NCBI RefSeq assembly: GCF_900105415.1
Contig: NZ_FNSM01000001.1
Coordinates: 6,039,501-6,103,500 of the forward strand
Source: Streptomyces sp. TLI_105
GTDB lineage: Bacteria; Actinomycetota; Actinomycetes; Streptomycetales; Streptomycetaceae
Length of the DNA: 64,000 bases
Reading direction: 5' to 3'
The stretch's first letter is position 1. The number at the start of each line of letters is the position of its first letter. Both the position numbers and the translations under genes were made by a program. Positions 10,228-19,048 of the stretch are shown in pieces. Under the pieces are notes generated by a model that had not been told where the DNA came from, did not search any database, and was given only the letters and a program-made list of their open reading frames with translations.

Positions 10228-11568
10228 ATGCCGAGCAAGATCGCCGGGACACGCCGGCCCTCCGCCGCACGTGGCGGAGGGCGGGCCCCCGCGACCCCGC
10301 GGCGGGTGCGCGGCGGTGGCGTACGGGGGGCCTACGAGCGGCTCCGCAAGGCCTGGGACCGGCCCCTCACGGCGTACTACGTGATCATCGGCGCGGGGCT
10401 GCTCATCACCACGCTCGGCCTCGTGATGGTCTACTCCGCCTCGATGATCACGGCGCTCCGCTACGACCTGGTGCCCTCCTACTTCTTCCGGAAGCAGTTC
10501 TTCGCCGCGCTCCTCGGCACCGGACTGCTCCTGGTCGCCTCGCGGATGCCGGTCAAGCTGCACCGGGCGCTCGCCTACCCGATCCTGGTCGGCGCGGTCT
10601 TCCTGATGGTCCTCGTGCAGATCCCCGGGATAGGGCACGCGGTCAACGGCAACCAGAACTGGATCTCGCTCGGCGGCCCCTTCCAGCTCCAGCCCAGCGA
10701 GTTCGGCAAGCTGGGGCTGATCCTGTGGGGGGCCGACCTGCTCGCGCGCAAGCAGGACATGCGGCTCCTGACCCAGTGGAAGCACATGCTGGTGCCGCTG
10801 GTCCCCGGGGCCTTCATGCTGCTCGGACTGATCATGCTCGGCGGCGACATGGGCACCTCGATCATCCTCGCGGCCATCCTCTTCGGCCTGTTGTGGACGG
10901 CCGGAGCGCCCACCCGGCTCTTCGTCGGCGTGCTCACGGTGGCCGGCGCGATCGGTGTGCTGCTGATCAAGACGAGTTCGAACCGGATGAAGCGCTTCGA
11001 CTGCATCGGTGCGACCGACCCCGGCGGGGAGGGAGCCCCCTGTCTGCAGGCCGCGCACGGAATCTATGCTCTGGCCTCGGGCGGATGGTTCGGTTCCGGA
11101 CTCGGTGCGAGCGTCGAGAAATGGGGCCAACTCCCCGAAGCGCACACCGACTTCATCTTCGCGGTCACCGGTGAGGAACTGGGTCTCGCGGGGACGCTGT
11201 CGGTACTCGCCCTGTTCGCGGCTCTAGGCTATGCGGGTATCCGCGTGGCCGGAGGCACGGAGGACCCCTTCGTGAGGTTCGCCGCGGGAGGTGTGACCAC
11301 CTGGATCACGGCTCAGGCCGTGATCAACATCGGTGCGGTGCTCGGCCTGCTGCCGATCGCCGGTGTCCCGCTCCCGCTGTTCTCCTACGGAGGGTCGGCC
11401 CTGCTGCCGACCATGTTCGCCGTCGGGCTCCTCATCGCCTTCGCGCGACAGGAACCCGCCGCGAAAGCGGCCCTGGCCATGCGTCGCCCCGGCTGGGGCA
11501 AGCGGGCCGGGAAGAGATGGAAGTCGATGCGACGGCGCGTCAAGAAGCGCCCGTCCGGAGAGCGGTGA
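10228..11568 (+). CDS. ftsW: septal peptidoglycan polymerase FtsW
   Basis: A 446-residue SEDS-family glycosyltransferase that polymerizes lipid II at the septum with FtsI. A basic, disordered N-terminal region of about 45 residues precedes about ten membrane segments. SEDS signatures include NGNQNWISLGGPFQLQPSEF, the large periplasmic loop with SGGWFGSGLGAS, and PLPLFSYGGSALL near the C-terminus. It starts at ATG 10228 after GGAGGGGACAGCGACC. The C-terminus is strongly basic (RRRVKKRPSGER). It is 55 nt after murD and 6 nt before murG. Confidence 0.95.
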   Translation: MPSKIAGTRRPSAARGGGRAPATPRRVRGGGVRGAYERLRKAWDRPLTAYYVIIGAGLLITTLGLVMVYSASMITALRYDLVPSYFFRKQFFAALLGTGLLLVASRMPVKLHRALAYPILVGAVFLMVLVQIPGIGHAVNGNQNWISLGGPFQLQPSEFGKLGLILWGADLLARKQDMRLLTQWKHMLVPLVPGAFMLLGLIMLGGDMGTSIILAAILFGLLWTAGAPTRLFVGVLTVAGAIGVLLIKTSSNRMKRFDCIGATDPGGEGAPCLQAAHGIYALASGGWFGSGLGASVEKWGQLPEAHTDFIFAVTGEELGLAGTLSVLALFAALGYAGIRVAGGTEDPFVRFAAGGVTTWITAQAVINIGAVLGLLPIAGVPLPLFSYGGSALLPTMFAVGLLIAFARQEPAAKAALAMRRPGWGKRAGKRWKSMRRRVKKRPSGER

Positions 11569-11574
11569 ATTTCG

Positions 11575-12669
11575 GTGCATGTCGTACTCGCCGGCGGGGG
11601 GACCGCCGGCCACATCGAGCCCGCGCTGGCCCTCGCGGACGCCCTGCGCAGGCAGGACCCCAGCGTGGGGATCACGGCGCTCGGCACGGAGAAGGGTCTG
11701 GAGACCCGGCTCGTGCCCGAGCGGGGCTACGAGTTGGCGCTCATCCCCGCCGTACCGCTGCCCCGCAAGCCCACCCCCGAGCTGATCACCGTCCCCGGGC
11801 GGCTGCGCGGCACGATCAAGGCGGCCGAGCAGGTCCTGGAGCGCACCAAGGCGGACTGCGTGGTCGGCTTCGGCGGCTACGTGGCCCTGCCCGGCTATCT
11901 CGCGGCCAAGCGCCTCGGGGTGCCCATCGTGGTCCACGAGGCCAACGCCCGGCCCGGCCTGGCCAACAAGATCGGTTCGCGGTACGCGGCCGGGGTCGCC
12001 GTCGCGACCCCGGACAGCAAGCTCCGCAACGCCCGTTACATCGGCATCCCGCTGCGGCACACCATCGCGACCCTCGACCGGGCGCGGATGCGGCCCGAGG
12101 CGCGCGCCGCCTTCGGCCTCGACCCGAACCTGCCGACGCTGCTCGTCTCCGGCGGCTCCCAGGGCGCCCGACGGCTCAACGAGGTGATCCAGCAGATCGC
12201 CCCGGTGCTCCAGCGCTCCGGCATCCAGATCCTGCACGCGGTCGGCCCGAAGAACGAGATGCCGCGCGTCGACAACATGCCCGGTATGCCGCCGTACGTG
12301 CCGGTACCGTACGTGGACCGGATGGATCTCGCGTACGCCGCGGCCGACATGATGCTCTGCCGCGCGGGCGCGATGACCGTCGCCGAGCTCTCCGCCGTCG
12401 GGCTGCCCGCCGCGTACGTCCCGCTGCCCATCGGCAACGGCGAACAGCGGCTCAACGCCCAGCCGGTGGTCAAGGCGGGCGGCGGGCTCCTCGTCGACGA
12501 CGCGGAGCTGACGCCGCAGTGGGTGCAGGGCAACGTCCTGCCCGTACTGGCCGATCCGCACCGGTTGTACGAGATGTCCCGTGCCGCCGCCGAGTTCGGC
12601 CGCCGGGACGCCGACGACCTGCTCGTCGGCATGGTGTACGAGGCGATCGCCGCCCGCCGCCAGGCGTAG
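11575..12669 (+). CDS. murG: lipid II synthase MurG
   Basis: A 364-residue GT28 glycosyltransferase that adds GlcNAc to lipid I on the inner membrane face, giving lipid II. The N-terminal GGGTAGH loop is at 7-13, VGFGGYVALPGYLAA follows, and the donor-binding region contains SGGSQGA and CRAGAMTVAEL. Start GTG at 11575, six bases after the ftsW stop. Length and motifs match the family fully. Confidence 0.96.
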   Translation: MHVVLAGGGTAGHIEPALALADALRRQDPSVGITALGTEKGLETRLVPERGYELALIPAVPLPRKPTPELITVPGRLRGTIKAAEQVLERTKADCVVGFGGYVALPGYLAAKRLGVPIVVHEANARPGLANKIGSRYAAGVAVATPDSKLRNARYIGIPLRHTIATLDRARMRPEARAAFGLDPNLPTLLVSGGSQGARRLNEVIQQIAPVLQRSGIQILHAVGPKNEMPRVDNMPGMPPYVPVPYVDRMDLAYAAADMMLCRAGAMTVAELSAVGLPAAYVPLPIGNGEQRLNAQPVVKAGGGLLVDDAELTPQWVQGNVLPVLADPHRLYEMSRAAAEFGRRDADDLLVGMVYEAIAARRQA

Positions 12670-12695
12670 CGGCGGCTGAGGGCAGGAGGCGCCGG

Positions 12696-13499
12696 GTGGC
12701 AGCCGGACCGACGACCGCGGAGAAGAGCGGTACCAGCAAGTCGAAGGGGTCGTCGGAGCGGTCGCCCGGCGCCAATGCCCGGAACCGACGGTTCCGGGTA
12801 CCTGCCCCCCGGCTGCTCCTCGTGGCGCTCGGCCTCGTCGTGCTCGTGGTCGGCGGGGTCTGGGCGCTCTACGGATCGACCTGGTTCCGTGTGGAACGTG
12901 TGAAGACTTCCGGCACCCGGGTTCTGACGCCGGCCGAGGTCGAGGCGGTCGCCGCCGTCCCGATGGGCGCCCCGCTCGTCAGCGTCGACACCGACGCGAT
13001 CGAGGCCCGGCTCCGGCAGCGGCTGCCGCGGATCGAGTCGATCGACGTCGTGCGGTCATGGCCGCACGGAATCGGGCTGAAAGTGACGGAACGGCAGCCC
13101 GTCCTGCTTGTCGAAAAGGGCGGAAAGTTCACGGAAGTGGACTCCACGGGCATGCGGTTCGCCACCGTCGACACGGCCCCGCGCGGCGTCCCCCGACTCG
13201 TCCTCGACAGCGCCGCCTCGCCGAGCCTCCGCCGCTTCGGCGCGGACCGGCTGCTCCGGGAGGCGGTCCGCGTCCGTGGCGAACTCCCGCCGGAAGTCGC
13301 CCGGGACACTCGTGTCGTACGCATCACCTCGTACGACTCCGTCACCCTGGAGCTGGCCGGGGGGCGGACGGTCTTCTGGGGCAGCGGCGAGCACGGCCCG
13401 GTCAAGGCCCGGGTGCTGACCGCCCTCATGAAGGCGAGCCCCAAAGCGGGGCACTTCGACGTAAGTGCCCCCACGGCGCCCGCCTCGTCCGGAAGTTGA
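12696..13499 (+). CDS. ftsQ: cell division protein FtsQ
   Basis: A 267-residue bitopic divisome protein of the FtsQ/DivIB family. It has a basic cytoplasmic tail (1-36), one membrane segment (about 38-58), a POTRA domain (about 62-130, starting FRVERVKTSGTRVLTPAEV) and a C-terminal FtsQ domain with VTLELAGGRTVFWG. The frame is open well upstream within murG. The GTG at 12696 is chosen because GGCAGGAGGCG sits just before it and the protein has the normal size. FtsQ recruits FtsL and DivIC during sporulation septation. Confidence 0.92.
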   Translation: MAAGPTTAEKSGTSKSKGSSERSPGANARNRRFRVPAPRLLLVALGLVVLVVGGVWALYGSTWFRVERVKTSGTRVLTPAEVEAVAAVPMGAPLVSVDTDAIEARLRQRLPRIESIDVVRSWPHGIGLKVTERQPVLLVEKGGKFTEVDSTGMRFATVDTAPRGVPRLVLDSAASPSLRRFGADRLLREAVRVRGELPPEVARDTRVVRITSYDSVTLELAGGRTVFWGSGEHGPVKARVLTALMKASPKAGHFDVSAPTAPASSGS

Positions 13500-13589
13500 C
13501 GGCCATCTCCGCTGGCCAGCACCCTGGTTGGCCAGCGCTACGGGTGATCACATAGGGTGAAAAGAAAAACGGGAGGTTCGGCGTGTTCG

Positions 13590-13680
13590 TTGAACGTGCG
13601 CCACTTGTCGACTTAGTGTCCTGTTCGGAAGAGTCCAGCGAACAGAGACACTGGTAACCCTAAACTTCAACGTTAGGGTT
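13590..13680 (+). promoter_or_regulatory. ftsZ upstream region: candidate promoter and inverted repeat
   Basis: The 278-bp gap between ftsQ and ftsZ holds no gene. A good consensus promoter is TTGAAC (13590-13595), 18 bp, TAGTGT (13614-13619). Further down is a perfect 8-bp inverted repeat, AACCCTAA (13656-13663) and TTAGGGTT (13673-13680) with a 9-nt spacer. A second -10-like TAAACT (13661-13666) lies inside its left arm without a good -35, as expected for an activator-dependent start. ftsZ in streptomycetes is known to have several promoters, one of them used in sporulating hyphae; assigning these boxes to them is inference. Confidence 0.5.
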
Positions 13681-13777
13681 CGGGTCGGCGTTTCGGACCG
13701 TCCCAATCGGCATCCGTCGGAGCGGCGCGACCAACCGCGCAGCGACGACACGTAACTCGAGGCGAGAGGCCTTCGAC

Positions 13778-14992
13778 GTGGCAGCACCGCAGAACTACCT
13801 CGCAGTCATCAAGGTCATCGGTGTCGGCGGCGGTGGTGTCAATGCCATCAACCGAATGATCGAGGTCGGTCTCAAGGGCGTCGAGTTCATCGCGATCAAC
13901 ACCGACGCGCAAGCGCTGTTGATGAGCGACGCCGACGTCAAGCTCGACGTCGGCCGTGAACTCACCCGCGGCCTCGGGGCCGGGGCCAACCCGGCCGTCG
14001 GTCGCAAGGCGGCAGAGGACCACCGTGAGGAGATCGAGGAGGTCCTCAAGGGGGCCGACATGGTCTTCGTCACCGCCGGCGAAGGCGGCGGCACCGGCAC
14101 CGGCGGCGCGCCCGTCGTCGCCAACATCGCGCGCTCGCTCGGCGCCCTCACGATCGGTGTGGTCACCCGGCCGTTCACCTTCGAGGGCCGTCGGCGCGCC
14201 AACCAGGCGGAGGACGGCATCGCCGAGCTCCGCGAAGAGGTCGACACCCTCATCGTCATCCCCAACGACCGGCTGCTCTCGATCTCGGACCGCCAGGTCT
14301 CCGTGCTCGACGCCTTCAAGTCGGCCGACCAGGTCCTCCTGAGCGGTGTCCAGGGCATCACCGACCTCATCACCACCCCGGGCCTGATCAACCTCGACTT
14401 CGCCGACGTGAAGTCGGTCATGTCCGAGGCCGGTTCGGCGCTCATGGGCATCGGCTCCGCCCGCGGCGACGACCGCGCCGTGGCGGCGGCCGAGATGGCG
14501 ATCTCCTCGCCGCTCCTGGAGGCCTCCATCGACGGCGCCCGCGGCGTGCTGCTCTCCATCTCCGGCGGCAGCGACCTCGGCCTCTTCGAGATCAACGAGG
14601 CCGCGCAGCTGGTCAGCGAGGCGGCCCACCCCGAGGCCAACATCATCTTCGGCGCCGTCATCGACGACGCCCTCGGCGACGAGGTCCGGGTCACCGTCAT
14701 CGCGGCCGGCTTCGACGGCGGTCAGCCGCCGGCCCGCCGCGACAACATCATCGGCTCGGTCTCGGCCAAGCGCGAGGAGCCGGCCCCGGCGCCCCGCGTC
14801 ACCGAGACCCCCCGCCCGCTGGGCGGCCTCGGCACGGTCCCCCCGCGCGAGGAGCCGGCCCCGGCCCCGGCCGAGCCCGCCCCGGTCGCCAACGAGACCC
14901 CGCTGGCGTCCGTCCCGCCGGTCGTCCCCCCGGCCCGTCCGTACGCGGACAGCCAGGCCGAGGAGCTGGACGTCCCGGACTTCCTGAAGTGA
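13778..14992 (+). CDS. ftsZ: cell division GTPase FtsZ
   Basis: A 404-residue tubulin-like GTPase that forms the Z-ring and the ladders of sporulation septa. The nucleotide-binding GGGTGTG loop is at 103-109, the NTDAQAL segment is near 41, and the T7 loop region [11 protein letters not shown] carries the catalytic aspartate. After the GTPase fold is a linker of about 75 residues rich in Pro, Ala and Glu, with a duplicated REEPAPAP motif, ending in the conserved peptide LDVPDFLK that binds SepF and other partners. Start GTG at 13778 after GAGGCGAGAGG. The stop overlaps the pgeF GTG. Confidence 0.97.
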   Translation: MAAPQNYLAVIKVIGVGGGGVNAINRMIEVGLKGVEFIAINTDAQALLMSDADVKLDVGRELTRGLGAGANPAVGRKAAEDHREEIEEVLKGADMVFVTAGEGGGTGTGGAPVVANIARSLGALTIGVVTRPFTFEGRRRANQAEDGIAELREEVDTLIVIPNDRLLSISDRQVSVLDAFKSADQVLLSGVQGITDLITTPGLINLDFADVKSVMSEAGSALMGIGSARGDDRAVAAAEMAISSPLLEASIDGARGVLLSISGGSDLGLFEINEAAQLVSEAAHPEANIIFGAVIDDALGDEVRVTVIAAGFDGGQPPARRDNIIGSVSAKREEPAPAPRVTETPRPLGGLGTVPPREEPAPAPAEPAPVANETPLASVPPVVPPARPYADSQAEELDVPDFLK

Positions 14993-15729
14993 TAGGACAT
15001 CGCTTCGACGCGAACGGCGCCCACTTCGCCTTCACCGACCGGTGGGGCGGGGTGAGCGCCGTTCCGTACGAGGAGCTCAACCTCGGCGGAGCGGTGGGGG
15101 ACGAGCCGGCGGCCGTCCGCGCCAACCGGGCCGCCGCCGCCGGAGCCCTCGGGCTCGACCCGGCGCGGGTGGTCTGGATGAACCAGGTGCACGGCGCCGA
15201 CGTCGTCGAGGTCGACGGCCCGTGGGGGGACGCGGACGTCCCGTCCGTCGACGCGATCGTCACCGACCGGCCCGGACTCGCCCTCGCCGTGCTCACCGCG
15301 GACTGCGTCCCCGTCCTCCTCGCCGATCCGGTCGCCGGGGTCGCGGCCGCCGCCCACGCCGGGCGGCCCGGGATGACCGCCGGCGTCGTCCCCGCCGCCG
15401 TCGCGGCGATGACGAAGCTCGGCGCCGACCCCGCCCGGATCGTCGCCCGCACCGGACCCGCCGTCTGCGGCCGGTGCTACGAGGTGCCGGAGACGATGCG
15501 CGCCGAGGTCGCGGCCGTCGAACCCGCCGCGCACGCGGAGACCTCCTGGGGAACCCCCGCCGTCGACGTCGCCGCCGGAGTGCGCGCGCAGTTGGCGCGG
15601 CTCGGGGTCCGGGACATCGAGGACGCCGGGGTCTGCACCCTGGAATCGCGCGACCACTACTCGTACCGCCGCGATCGCACCACAGGGCGACTCGCGGGAT
15701 ATGTCTGGTTGAACCGAGAAGAGACATGA
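14989..15729 (+). CDS. pgeF: peptidoglycan editing factor PgeF (YfiH/YlmD family)
   Basis: A 246-residue protein of the laccase-domain (DUF152) family. Members act as purine nucleoside phosphorylase or polyphenol oxidase-like enzymes, and in E. coli PgeF keeps wrong amino acids out of the stem peptide. Metal-ligand blocks are seen as [20 protein letters not shown] and AAHAGRPGM; the last is usually HAGWRG, so it is slightly divergent. The position just after ftsZ is conserved in actinobacteria and Firmicutes (ylmD). GTG start overlaps the ftsZ stop by 4 nt; its own stop overlaps the next ATG. Confidence 0.9.
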   Translation: MIGHRFDANGAHFAFTDRWGGVSAVPYEELNLGGAVGDEPAAVRANRAAAAGALGLDPARVVWMNQVHGADVVEVDGPWGDADVPSVDAIVTDRPGLALAVLTADCVPVLLADPVAGVAAAAHAGRPGMTAGVVPAAVAAMTKLGADPARIVARTGPAVCGRCYEVPETMRAEVAAVEPAAHAETSWGTPAVDVAAGVRAQLARLGVRDIEDAGVCTLESRDHYSYRRDRTTGRLAGYVWLNREET

Positions 15730-16445
15730 CGGATCGCAAGTCGGAACTCGCCGCGAACCTCTCCGCGGTGGAGGAGCGCATCGCCGCCGCGTGTGCCGCC
15801 GCCGGGCGCGCGCGGGAGGAGGTGACGCTGATCGTGGTCACCAAGACCTACCCCGCGAGCGACGTCAGACTCCTGCACGAACTCGGGGTGCGGCACGTCG
15901 CCGAGAACCGGGACCAGGACGCCGCCCCCAAGGCGGCCGCCTGTGCCGACCTTGATCTGACCTGGCACTTCGTGGGCCAGTTGCAGACCAACAAGGTCCG
16001 ATCCGTGGTGGGTTATGCCGATGTGGTGCAGTCCGTCGACCGCCTGAAGCTCGTTTCCTCGCTCTCCGCGGCCGCGGAGAAGGCGGGCCGCGAGCTCGGC
16101 TGTCTCCTCCAGGTCGCGCTCGACGCCGAGTCCGGCGAGCGGGGCGACCGCGGCGGCGTCGCTCCGGACGGCATCGAGGAGTTGGCGGCCGCCGTCGACG
16201 CCGCGCCCGGACTGCGGCTCGACGGACTGATGACCGTCGCCCCGCTCGCCGGCGAGTACGCCGGCCGGCAACGCGCGGCCTTCGACCGGCTGATGGATTT
16301 GTCGACTGCCCTGCGCGCGACCCGTCCGGCTGCGAACATGGTGTCAGCAGGGATGAGCGCGGACCTCGAGGAGGCCGTCGCTGCCGGGGCGACACACGTA
16401 CGCGTCGGTACGGCGGTACTCGGTGTCCGCCCGAAGCTCGGGTAA
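15726..16445 (+). CDS. YggS-family PLP homeostasis protein (YlmE)
   Basis: A 239-residue alanine-racemase-fold protein binding pyridoxal 5'-phosphate, with the cofactor lysine at K40 (VVTKTYPASD), then the HFVGQLQTNKVR and VQSVDRLKL blocks and the C-terminal SAGMSADLEEAVAAGATHVRVG phosphate site region. The family (YggS/PLPBP) buffers PLP and amino acid pools and has no known catalytic turnover. It is ylmE in dcw clusters. The second conserved block reads VAENRDQDA where many members have GENYVQE. ATG start overlaps the pgeF stop. Confidence 0.92.
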   Translation: MTDRKSELAANLSAVEERIAAACAAAGRAREEVTLIVVTKTYPASDVRLLHELGVRHVAENRDQDAAPKAAACADLDLTWHFVGQLQTNKVRSVVGYADVVQSVDRLKLVSSLSAAAEKAGRELGCLLQVALDAESGERGDRGGVAPDGIEELAAAVDAAPGLRLDGLMTVAPLAGEYAGRQRAAFDRLMDLSTALRATRPAANMVSAGMSADLEEAVAAGATHVRVGTAVLGVRPKLG

Positions 16446-16567
16446 CGTCGCGAAGCAAGTCGGACCACAGCAGAAAATATGGTCATTCCGCAGAACGGCG
16501 GGGTGGCCCGTGGATCGCCGGCACTTGGTGACGAGGCCGATCCACCACAGAGCGGAGGACTCAGAGA

Positions 16568-17188
16568 ATGGCCGGCGCGATGCGCAAGATGGCGGTCTAC
16601 CTCGGCCTCGTGGAGGACGATGGGTACGACGGCCGGGGCTTTGACCCCGACGACGACTTCGAACCCGAGCTGGAGCCGGAGCCCGAGCGCGACCGGCGCC
16701 ACACCCCCCCGCGCCAGGTGGAGCGCGAGGAGCCGGTGCGAGTGGCGCAGCCCCCGGCACCCCGGGAGCCGATTGCCCATTCTGTCCCGATGCTCGCCGA
16801 AAGCGGACGTCCGGCCCGAATTGCCCCCGTGGCATCCATCACACCCGAACGCCCGAGCCTGGAGAAGAACGCACCGGTGATCATGCCCAAGGTCGTGTCC
16901 GAGCGGGAGCCGTACCGCATCACCACGCTGCACCCGCGGACCTACAACGAGGCCCGTACCATCGGGGAACACTTCCGTGAGGGCACCCCGGTGATCATGA
17001 ACCTCACGGAGATGGACGACACGGACGCGAAGCGACTTGTCGACTTTGCCGCCGGACTGGTCTTCGGGCTCCATGGCAGCATTGAGCGCGTGACGCAGAA
17101 GGTGTTCCTGTTGTCGCCTGCTAACGTCGATGTCACGGCGGAGGACAAGGCCCGGATCGCAGAGGGCGGATTCTTCAACCAGAGCTGA
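16568..17188 (+). CDS. sepF: cell division protein SepF
   Basis: A 206-residue protein. The N-terminal amphipathic helix ([14 protein letters not shown]) binds membrane, a long acidic then Pro-rich linker follows (about 20-105), and the SepF domain fills about 112-198 ([50 protein letters not shown]). SepF tethers FtsZ to the membrane, which matters in actinobacteria because FtsA is absent. It has its own upstream gap of 122 bp after yggS and a GCGGAGGA ribosome binding site, so separate transcription is possible. Confidence 0.95.
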   Translation: MAGAMRKMAVYLGLVEDDGYDGRGFDPDDDFEPELEPEPERDRRHTPPRQVEREEPVRVAQPPAPREPIAHSVPMLAESGRPARIAPVASITPERPSLEKNAPVIMPKVVSEREPYRITTLHPRTYNEARTIGEHFREGTPVIMNLTEMDDTDAKRLVDFAAGLVFGLHGSIERVTQKVFLLSPANVDVTAEDKARIAEGGFFNQS

Positions 17189-17268
17189 GAACACGAGAAC
17201 CGGACGGACCGGTCGCGAAGCGGCCGGACAAGCGAGAGCACGAAAGCCAGGGGAGAGGGAAACGCGGG

Positions 17269-17559
17269 ATGGGCGTCGCACTACAGGTGGTCTACATCGT
17301 GCTGATGTGCTTCCTCGTCCTCCTGATCGTCCGGCTTGTCATGGACTACGTCTTCCAGTTCGCCCGTTCATGGCAACCCGGTAAGGCGATGGTGGTCGTC
17401 CTTGAGGCCACCTACACTGTCACCGATCCACCGCTCAAGCTTCTGCGGCGACTCATCCCGCCGCTGCGTCTCGGGGGCGTGGCACTCGACCTGTCCTTCT
17501 TCGTTCTGATGATCATCGTTTACATCCTGATCTCCATCGTGAGCAGCTTCGCGAGGTGA
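17269..17559 (+). CDS. YggT/YlmG family membrane protein
   Basis: A 96-residue protein with two hydrophobic segments (about 4-27 and 72-94) around a short basic loop (KLLRRLIPPLRLGG) characteristic of the YggT family. Family members sit between sepF and divIVA in Gram-positive dcw clusters, and genetic links to septum placement and chromosome organization are reported for relatives; the molecular function is not established. Start ATG 17269, with GGGAGAGGGAAACGCGGG upstream. Confidence 0.93.
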   Translation: MGVALQVVYIVLMCFLVLLIVRLVMDYVFQFARSWQPGKAMVVVLEATYTVTDPPLKLLRRLIPPLRLGGVALDLSFFVLMIIVYILISIVSSFAR

Positions 17560-17626
17560 TGGTGGAGGAACAAGTGGACGATACGGTCTTGCCGACTGCC
17601 GACGACTACGTAGAGGTGAAGAAGAG

Positions 17627-18730
17627 ATGCCGCTGACCCCCGAGGACGTGCGGAACAAGCAGTTCACGACCGTCCGCCTTCGAGAAGGCTATGACGAGGA
17701 CGAGGTCGATGCCTTCCTCGATGAGGTCGAAGCCGAACTGACCCGCCTGCTCCGCGAGAACGAGGACCTGCGCGCCAAGCTGGCCGCCGCCACGCGTGCC
17801 GCCGCGCAGAACCAGCAGCAGGGCATGCGCAAGCCCCCGGAGCCGCAGGATCGTCCCGGCGGTCCCGGCGCACCCGTGCCCGCCGCCATATCCGGACCGC
17901 CGCAGCAGCAGCAGCAGATGGGCCCGCCGCAGCTGCCGTCCGGTGCCCCCGCGCTGCCCGCCGGTCCCATGCAGGGCGGCCCCATGCAGGGCGGCCCCAT
18001 GGGCCCCGGCCCGATGCAGGGTGGCCCCATGCAGGGCGGCCCCATGGGCCCCGGTCCGATGCAGGGCGGCCCCATGGGTCACCCGCAGCAGCAGATGCAG
18101 CCGCAGATGCAGCAGCAGCCGCAGCAGGGTCCCGGTGGCGACAGCGCCGCGCGTGTCCTCTCGCTCGCCCAGCAGACCGCCGACCAGGCGATCGCCGAGG
18201 CGCGCTCCGAGGCCAACAAGATCGTCGGCGAGGCGCGTTCGCGCGCCGAGGGCCTGGAGCGGGACGCCCGCGCCAAGGCGGACGCTCTTGAGCGGGACGC
18301 GCAGGAGAAGCACCGCGTCGCGATGGGCTCCCTGGAGTCCGCCCGCGCCACGCTGGAGCGCAAGGTCGAGGACCTGCGCGGCTTCGAGCGCGAGTACCGC
18401 ACGCGTCTGAAGTCCTACCTGGAGTCGCAGCTGCGTCAGCTGGAGACCCAGGCGGACGACTCGCTGGCTCCGCCGCGCACCCCGGCCACGGCCTCGCTGC
18501 CGCCGGCCCCGTCGATGGCCTCCGCGGGCGCGAGCGCGCCGTCCTACGGCGGCAACGGCGCGATGGGCGGTGCGCCGTCCATGGGTGGCGCTCCCTCCTA
18601 CGGCGGCCAGCAGCAGATGTCCCCCGCGATGACCCAGCCGATGGCTCCGGTCCGGCCGCAGGCCCCGCAGCCGATGCAGCAGGCGCCGGCGCCGATGCGT
18701 GGCTTCCTCATCGACGAGGACGACAACTGA
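17627..18730 (+). CDS. divIVA: polar growth protein DivIVA (Wag31 type)
   Basis: A 367-residue coiled-coil protein that marks hyphal tips and directs apical cell-wall growth. The N-terminal DivIVA domain (MPLTPEDVRNKQFTTVRL, then a coiled coil to about 70) binds curved membrane. A low-complexity Pro/Gly/Gln/Met linker follows, including a tandem array at about 114-150 (units QGGPM and GPGPM), then a second long coiled coil (about 165-285) and another low-complexity tail ending RGFLIDEDDN. The insert between the coiled coils is typical of Streptomyces. A strong terminator follows. Confidence 0.95.
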   Translation: MPLTPEDVRNKQFTTVRLREGYDEDEVDAFLDEVEAELTRLLRENEDLRAKLAAATRAAAQNQQQGMRKPPEPQDRPGGPGAPVPAAISGPPQQQQQMGPPQLPSGAPALPAGPMQGGPMQGGPMGPGPMQGGPMQGGPMGPGPMQGGPMGHPQQQMQPQMQQQPQQGPGGDSAARVLSLAQQTADQAIAEARSEANKIVGEARSRAEGLERDARAKADALERDAQEKHRVAMGSLESARATLERKVEDLRGFEREYRTRLKSYLESQLRQLETQADDSLAPPRTPATASLPPAPSMASAGASAPSYGGNGAMGGAPSMGGAPSYGGQQQMSPAMTQPMAPVRPQAPQPMQQAPAPMRGFLIDEDDN

Positions 18731-18776
18731 GGCGGCGGATGCCCGCGCTTTGAGCGCGTAGCCGTCGGCAGTCTCG

Positions 18777-18808
18777 AAGGGCCGGCTCCCCCAGGGGAGC
18801 CGGCCCTT
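18777..18808 (+). terminator. terminator after divIVA
   Basis: Perfect 15-bp inverted repeat (arms 18777-18791 and 18794-18808, AAGGGCCGGCTCCCC and its complement) with a 2-nt centre, 47 nt after the divIVA stop. There is no long T tract, which is usual for GC-rich streptomycete terminators. It ends the dcw transcript. Confidence 0.8.
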
Positions 18809-18854
18809 CGGCACGCCCTCGCCGACGGGACTGCGCCCCGCGCCGCTCAGCGCG

Positions 18855-18945
18855 CCGTTCCGTTGTGCCCACCCTCCCCCAAGCTCTCGGCTTCGCTCGA
18901 GCAGGGGGACCCCCCTCGCCCCAGCGGAACGATTGCCCACAACGG
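18855..18945. repeat. composite intergenic palindromic repeat
   Basis: The outer parts (18855-18874 and 18916-18945) match the two halves of the 53-bp repeat seen intact at 60453-60505, beginning CCGTTCCGTTGTGCCCACCC and ending GATTGCCCACAACGG. Between them, where the other copy has GTTCCG, sits a different palindrome of about 43 bp (18873-18915; CAAGCTCTCGGCTTCGCTCG core between C-rich and G-rich arms). That second palindrome recurs inside a coding region at 43852-43894. It lies between two convergent terminators, in 318 bp with no gene. Confidence 0.75.
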
Positions 18946-19000
18946 GGGTGGGTGGGGCACCGTCCTGGCGGGACCGACGCCCGCGGCGGGGGCGGTATGG

Positions 19001-19039
19001 CGAAGGGCCCGCCTCCCCTTGGGGGAGTCGGGCCCTTCG
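19001..19039 (-). terminator. terminator after ileS
   Basis: Long inverted repeat with arms CGAAGGGCCCG and CGGGCCCTTCG (19001-19011 and 19029-19039) and an inner CTCCCC/GGGGAG extension. It ends 9 nt from the ileS stop on the minus strand and faces the divIVA terminator, so the two convergent units are separated by a back-to-back pair. Confidence 0.75.
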
Positions 19040-19048
19040 GCGTGGGGC

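Noticed and set aside
13656..13680. Telomere-like TTAGGG sequence before ftsZ
   Set aside because: A single inverted repeat, not an array; linear Streptomyces ends have different, longer palindromes, and the locus is deep in the core chromosome.
17965..18078. CRISPR-like regular repeats
   Set aside because: The repeats are in frame within divIVA, without spacers, and encode its low-complexity linker.
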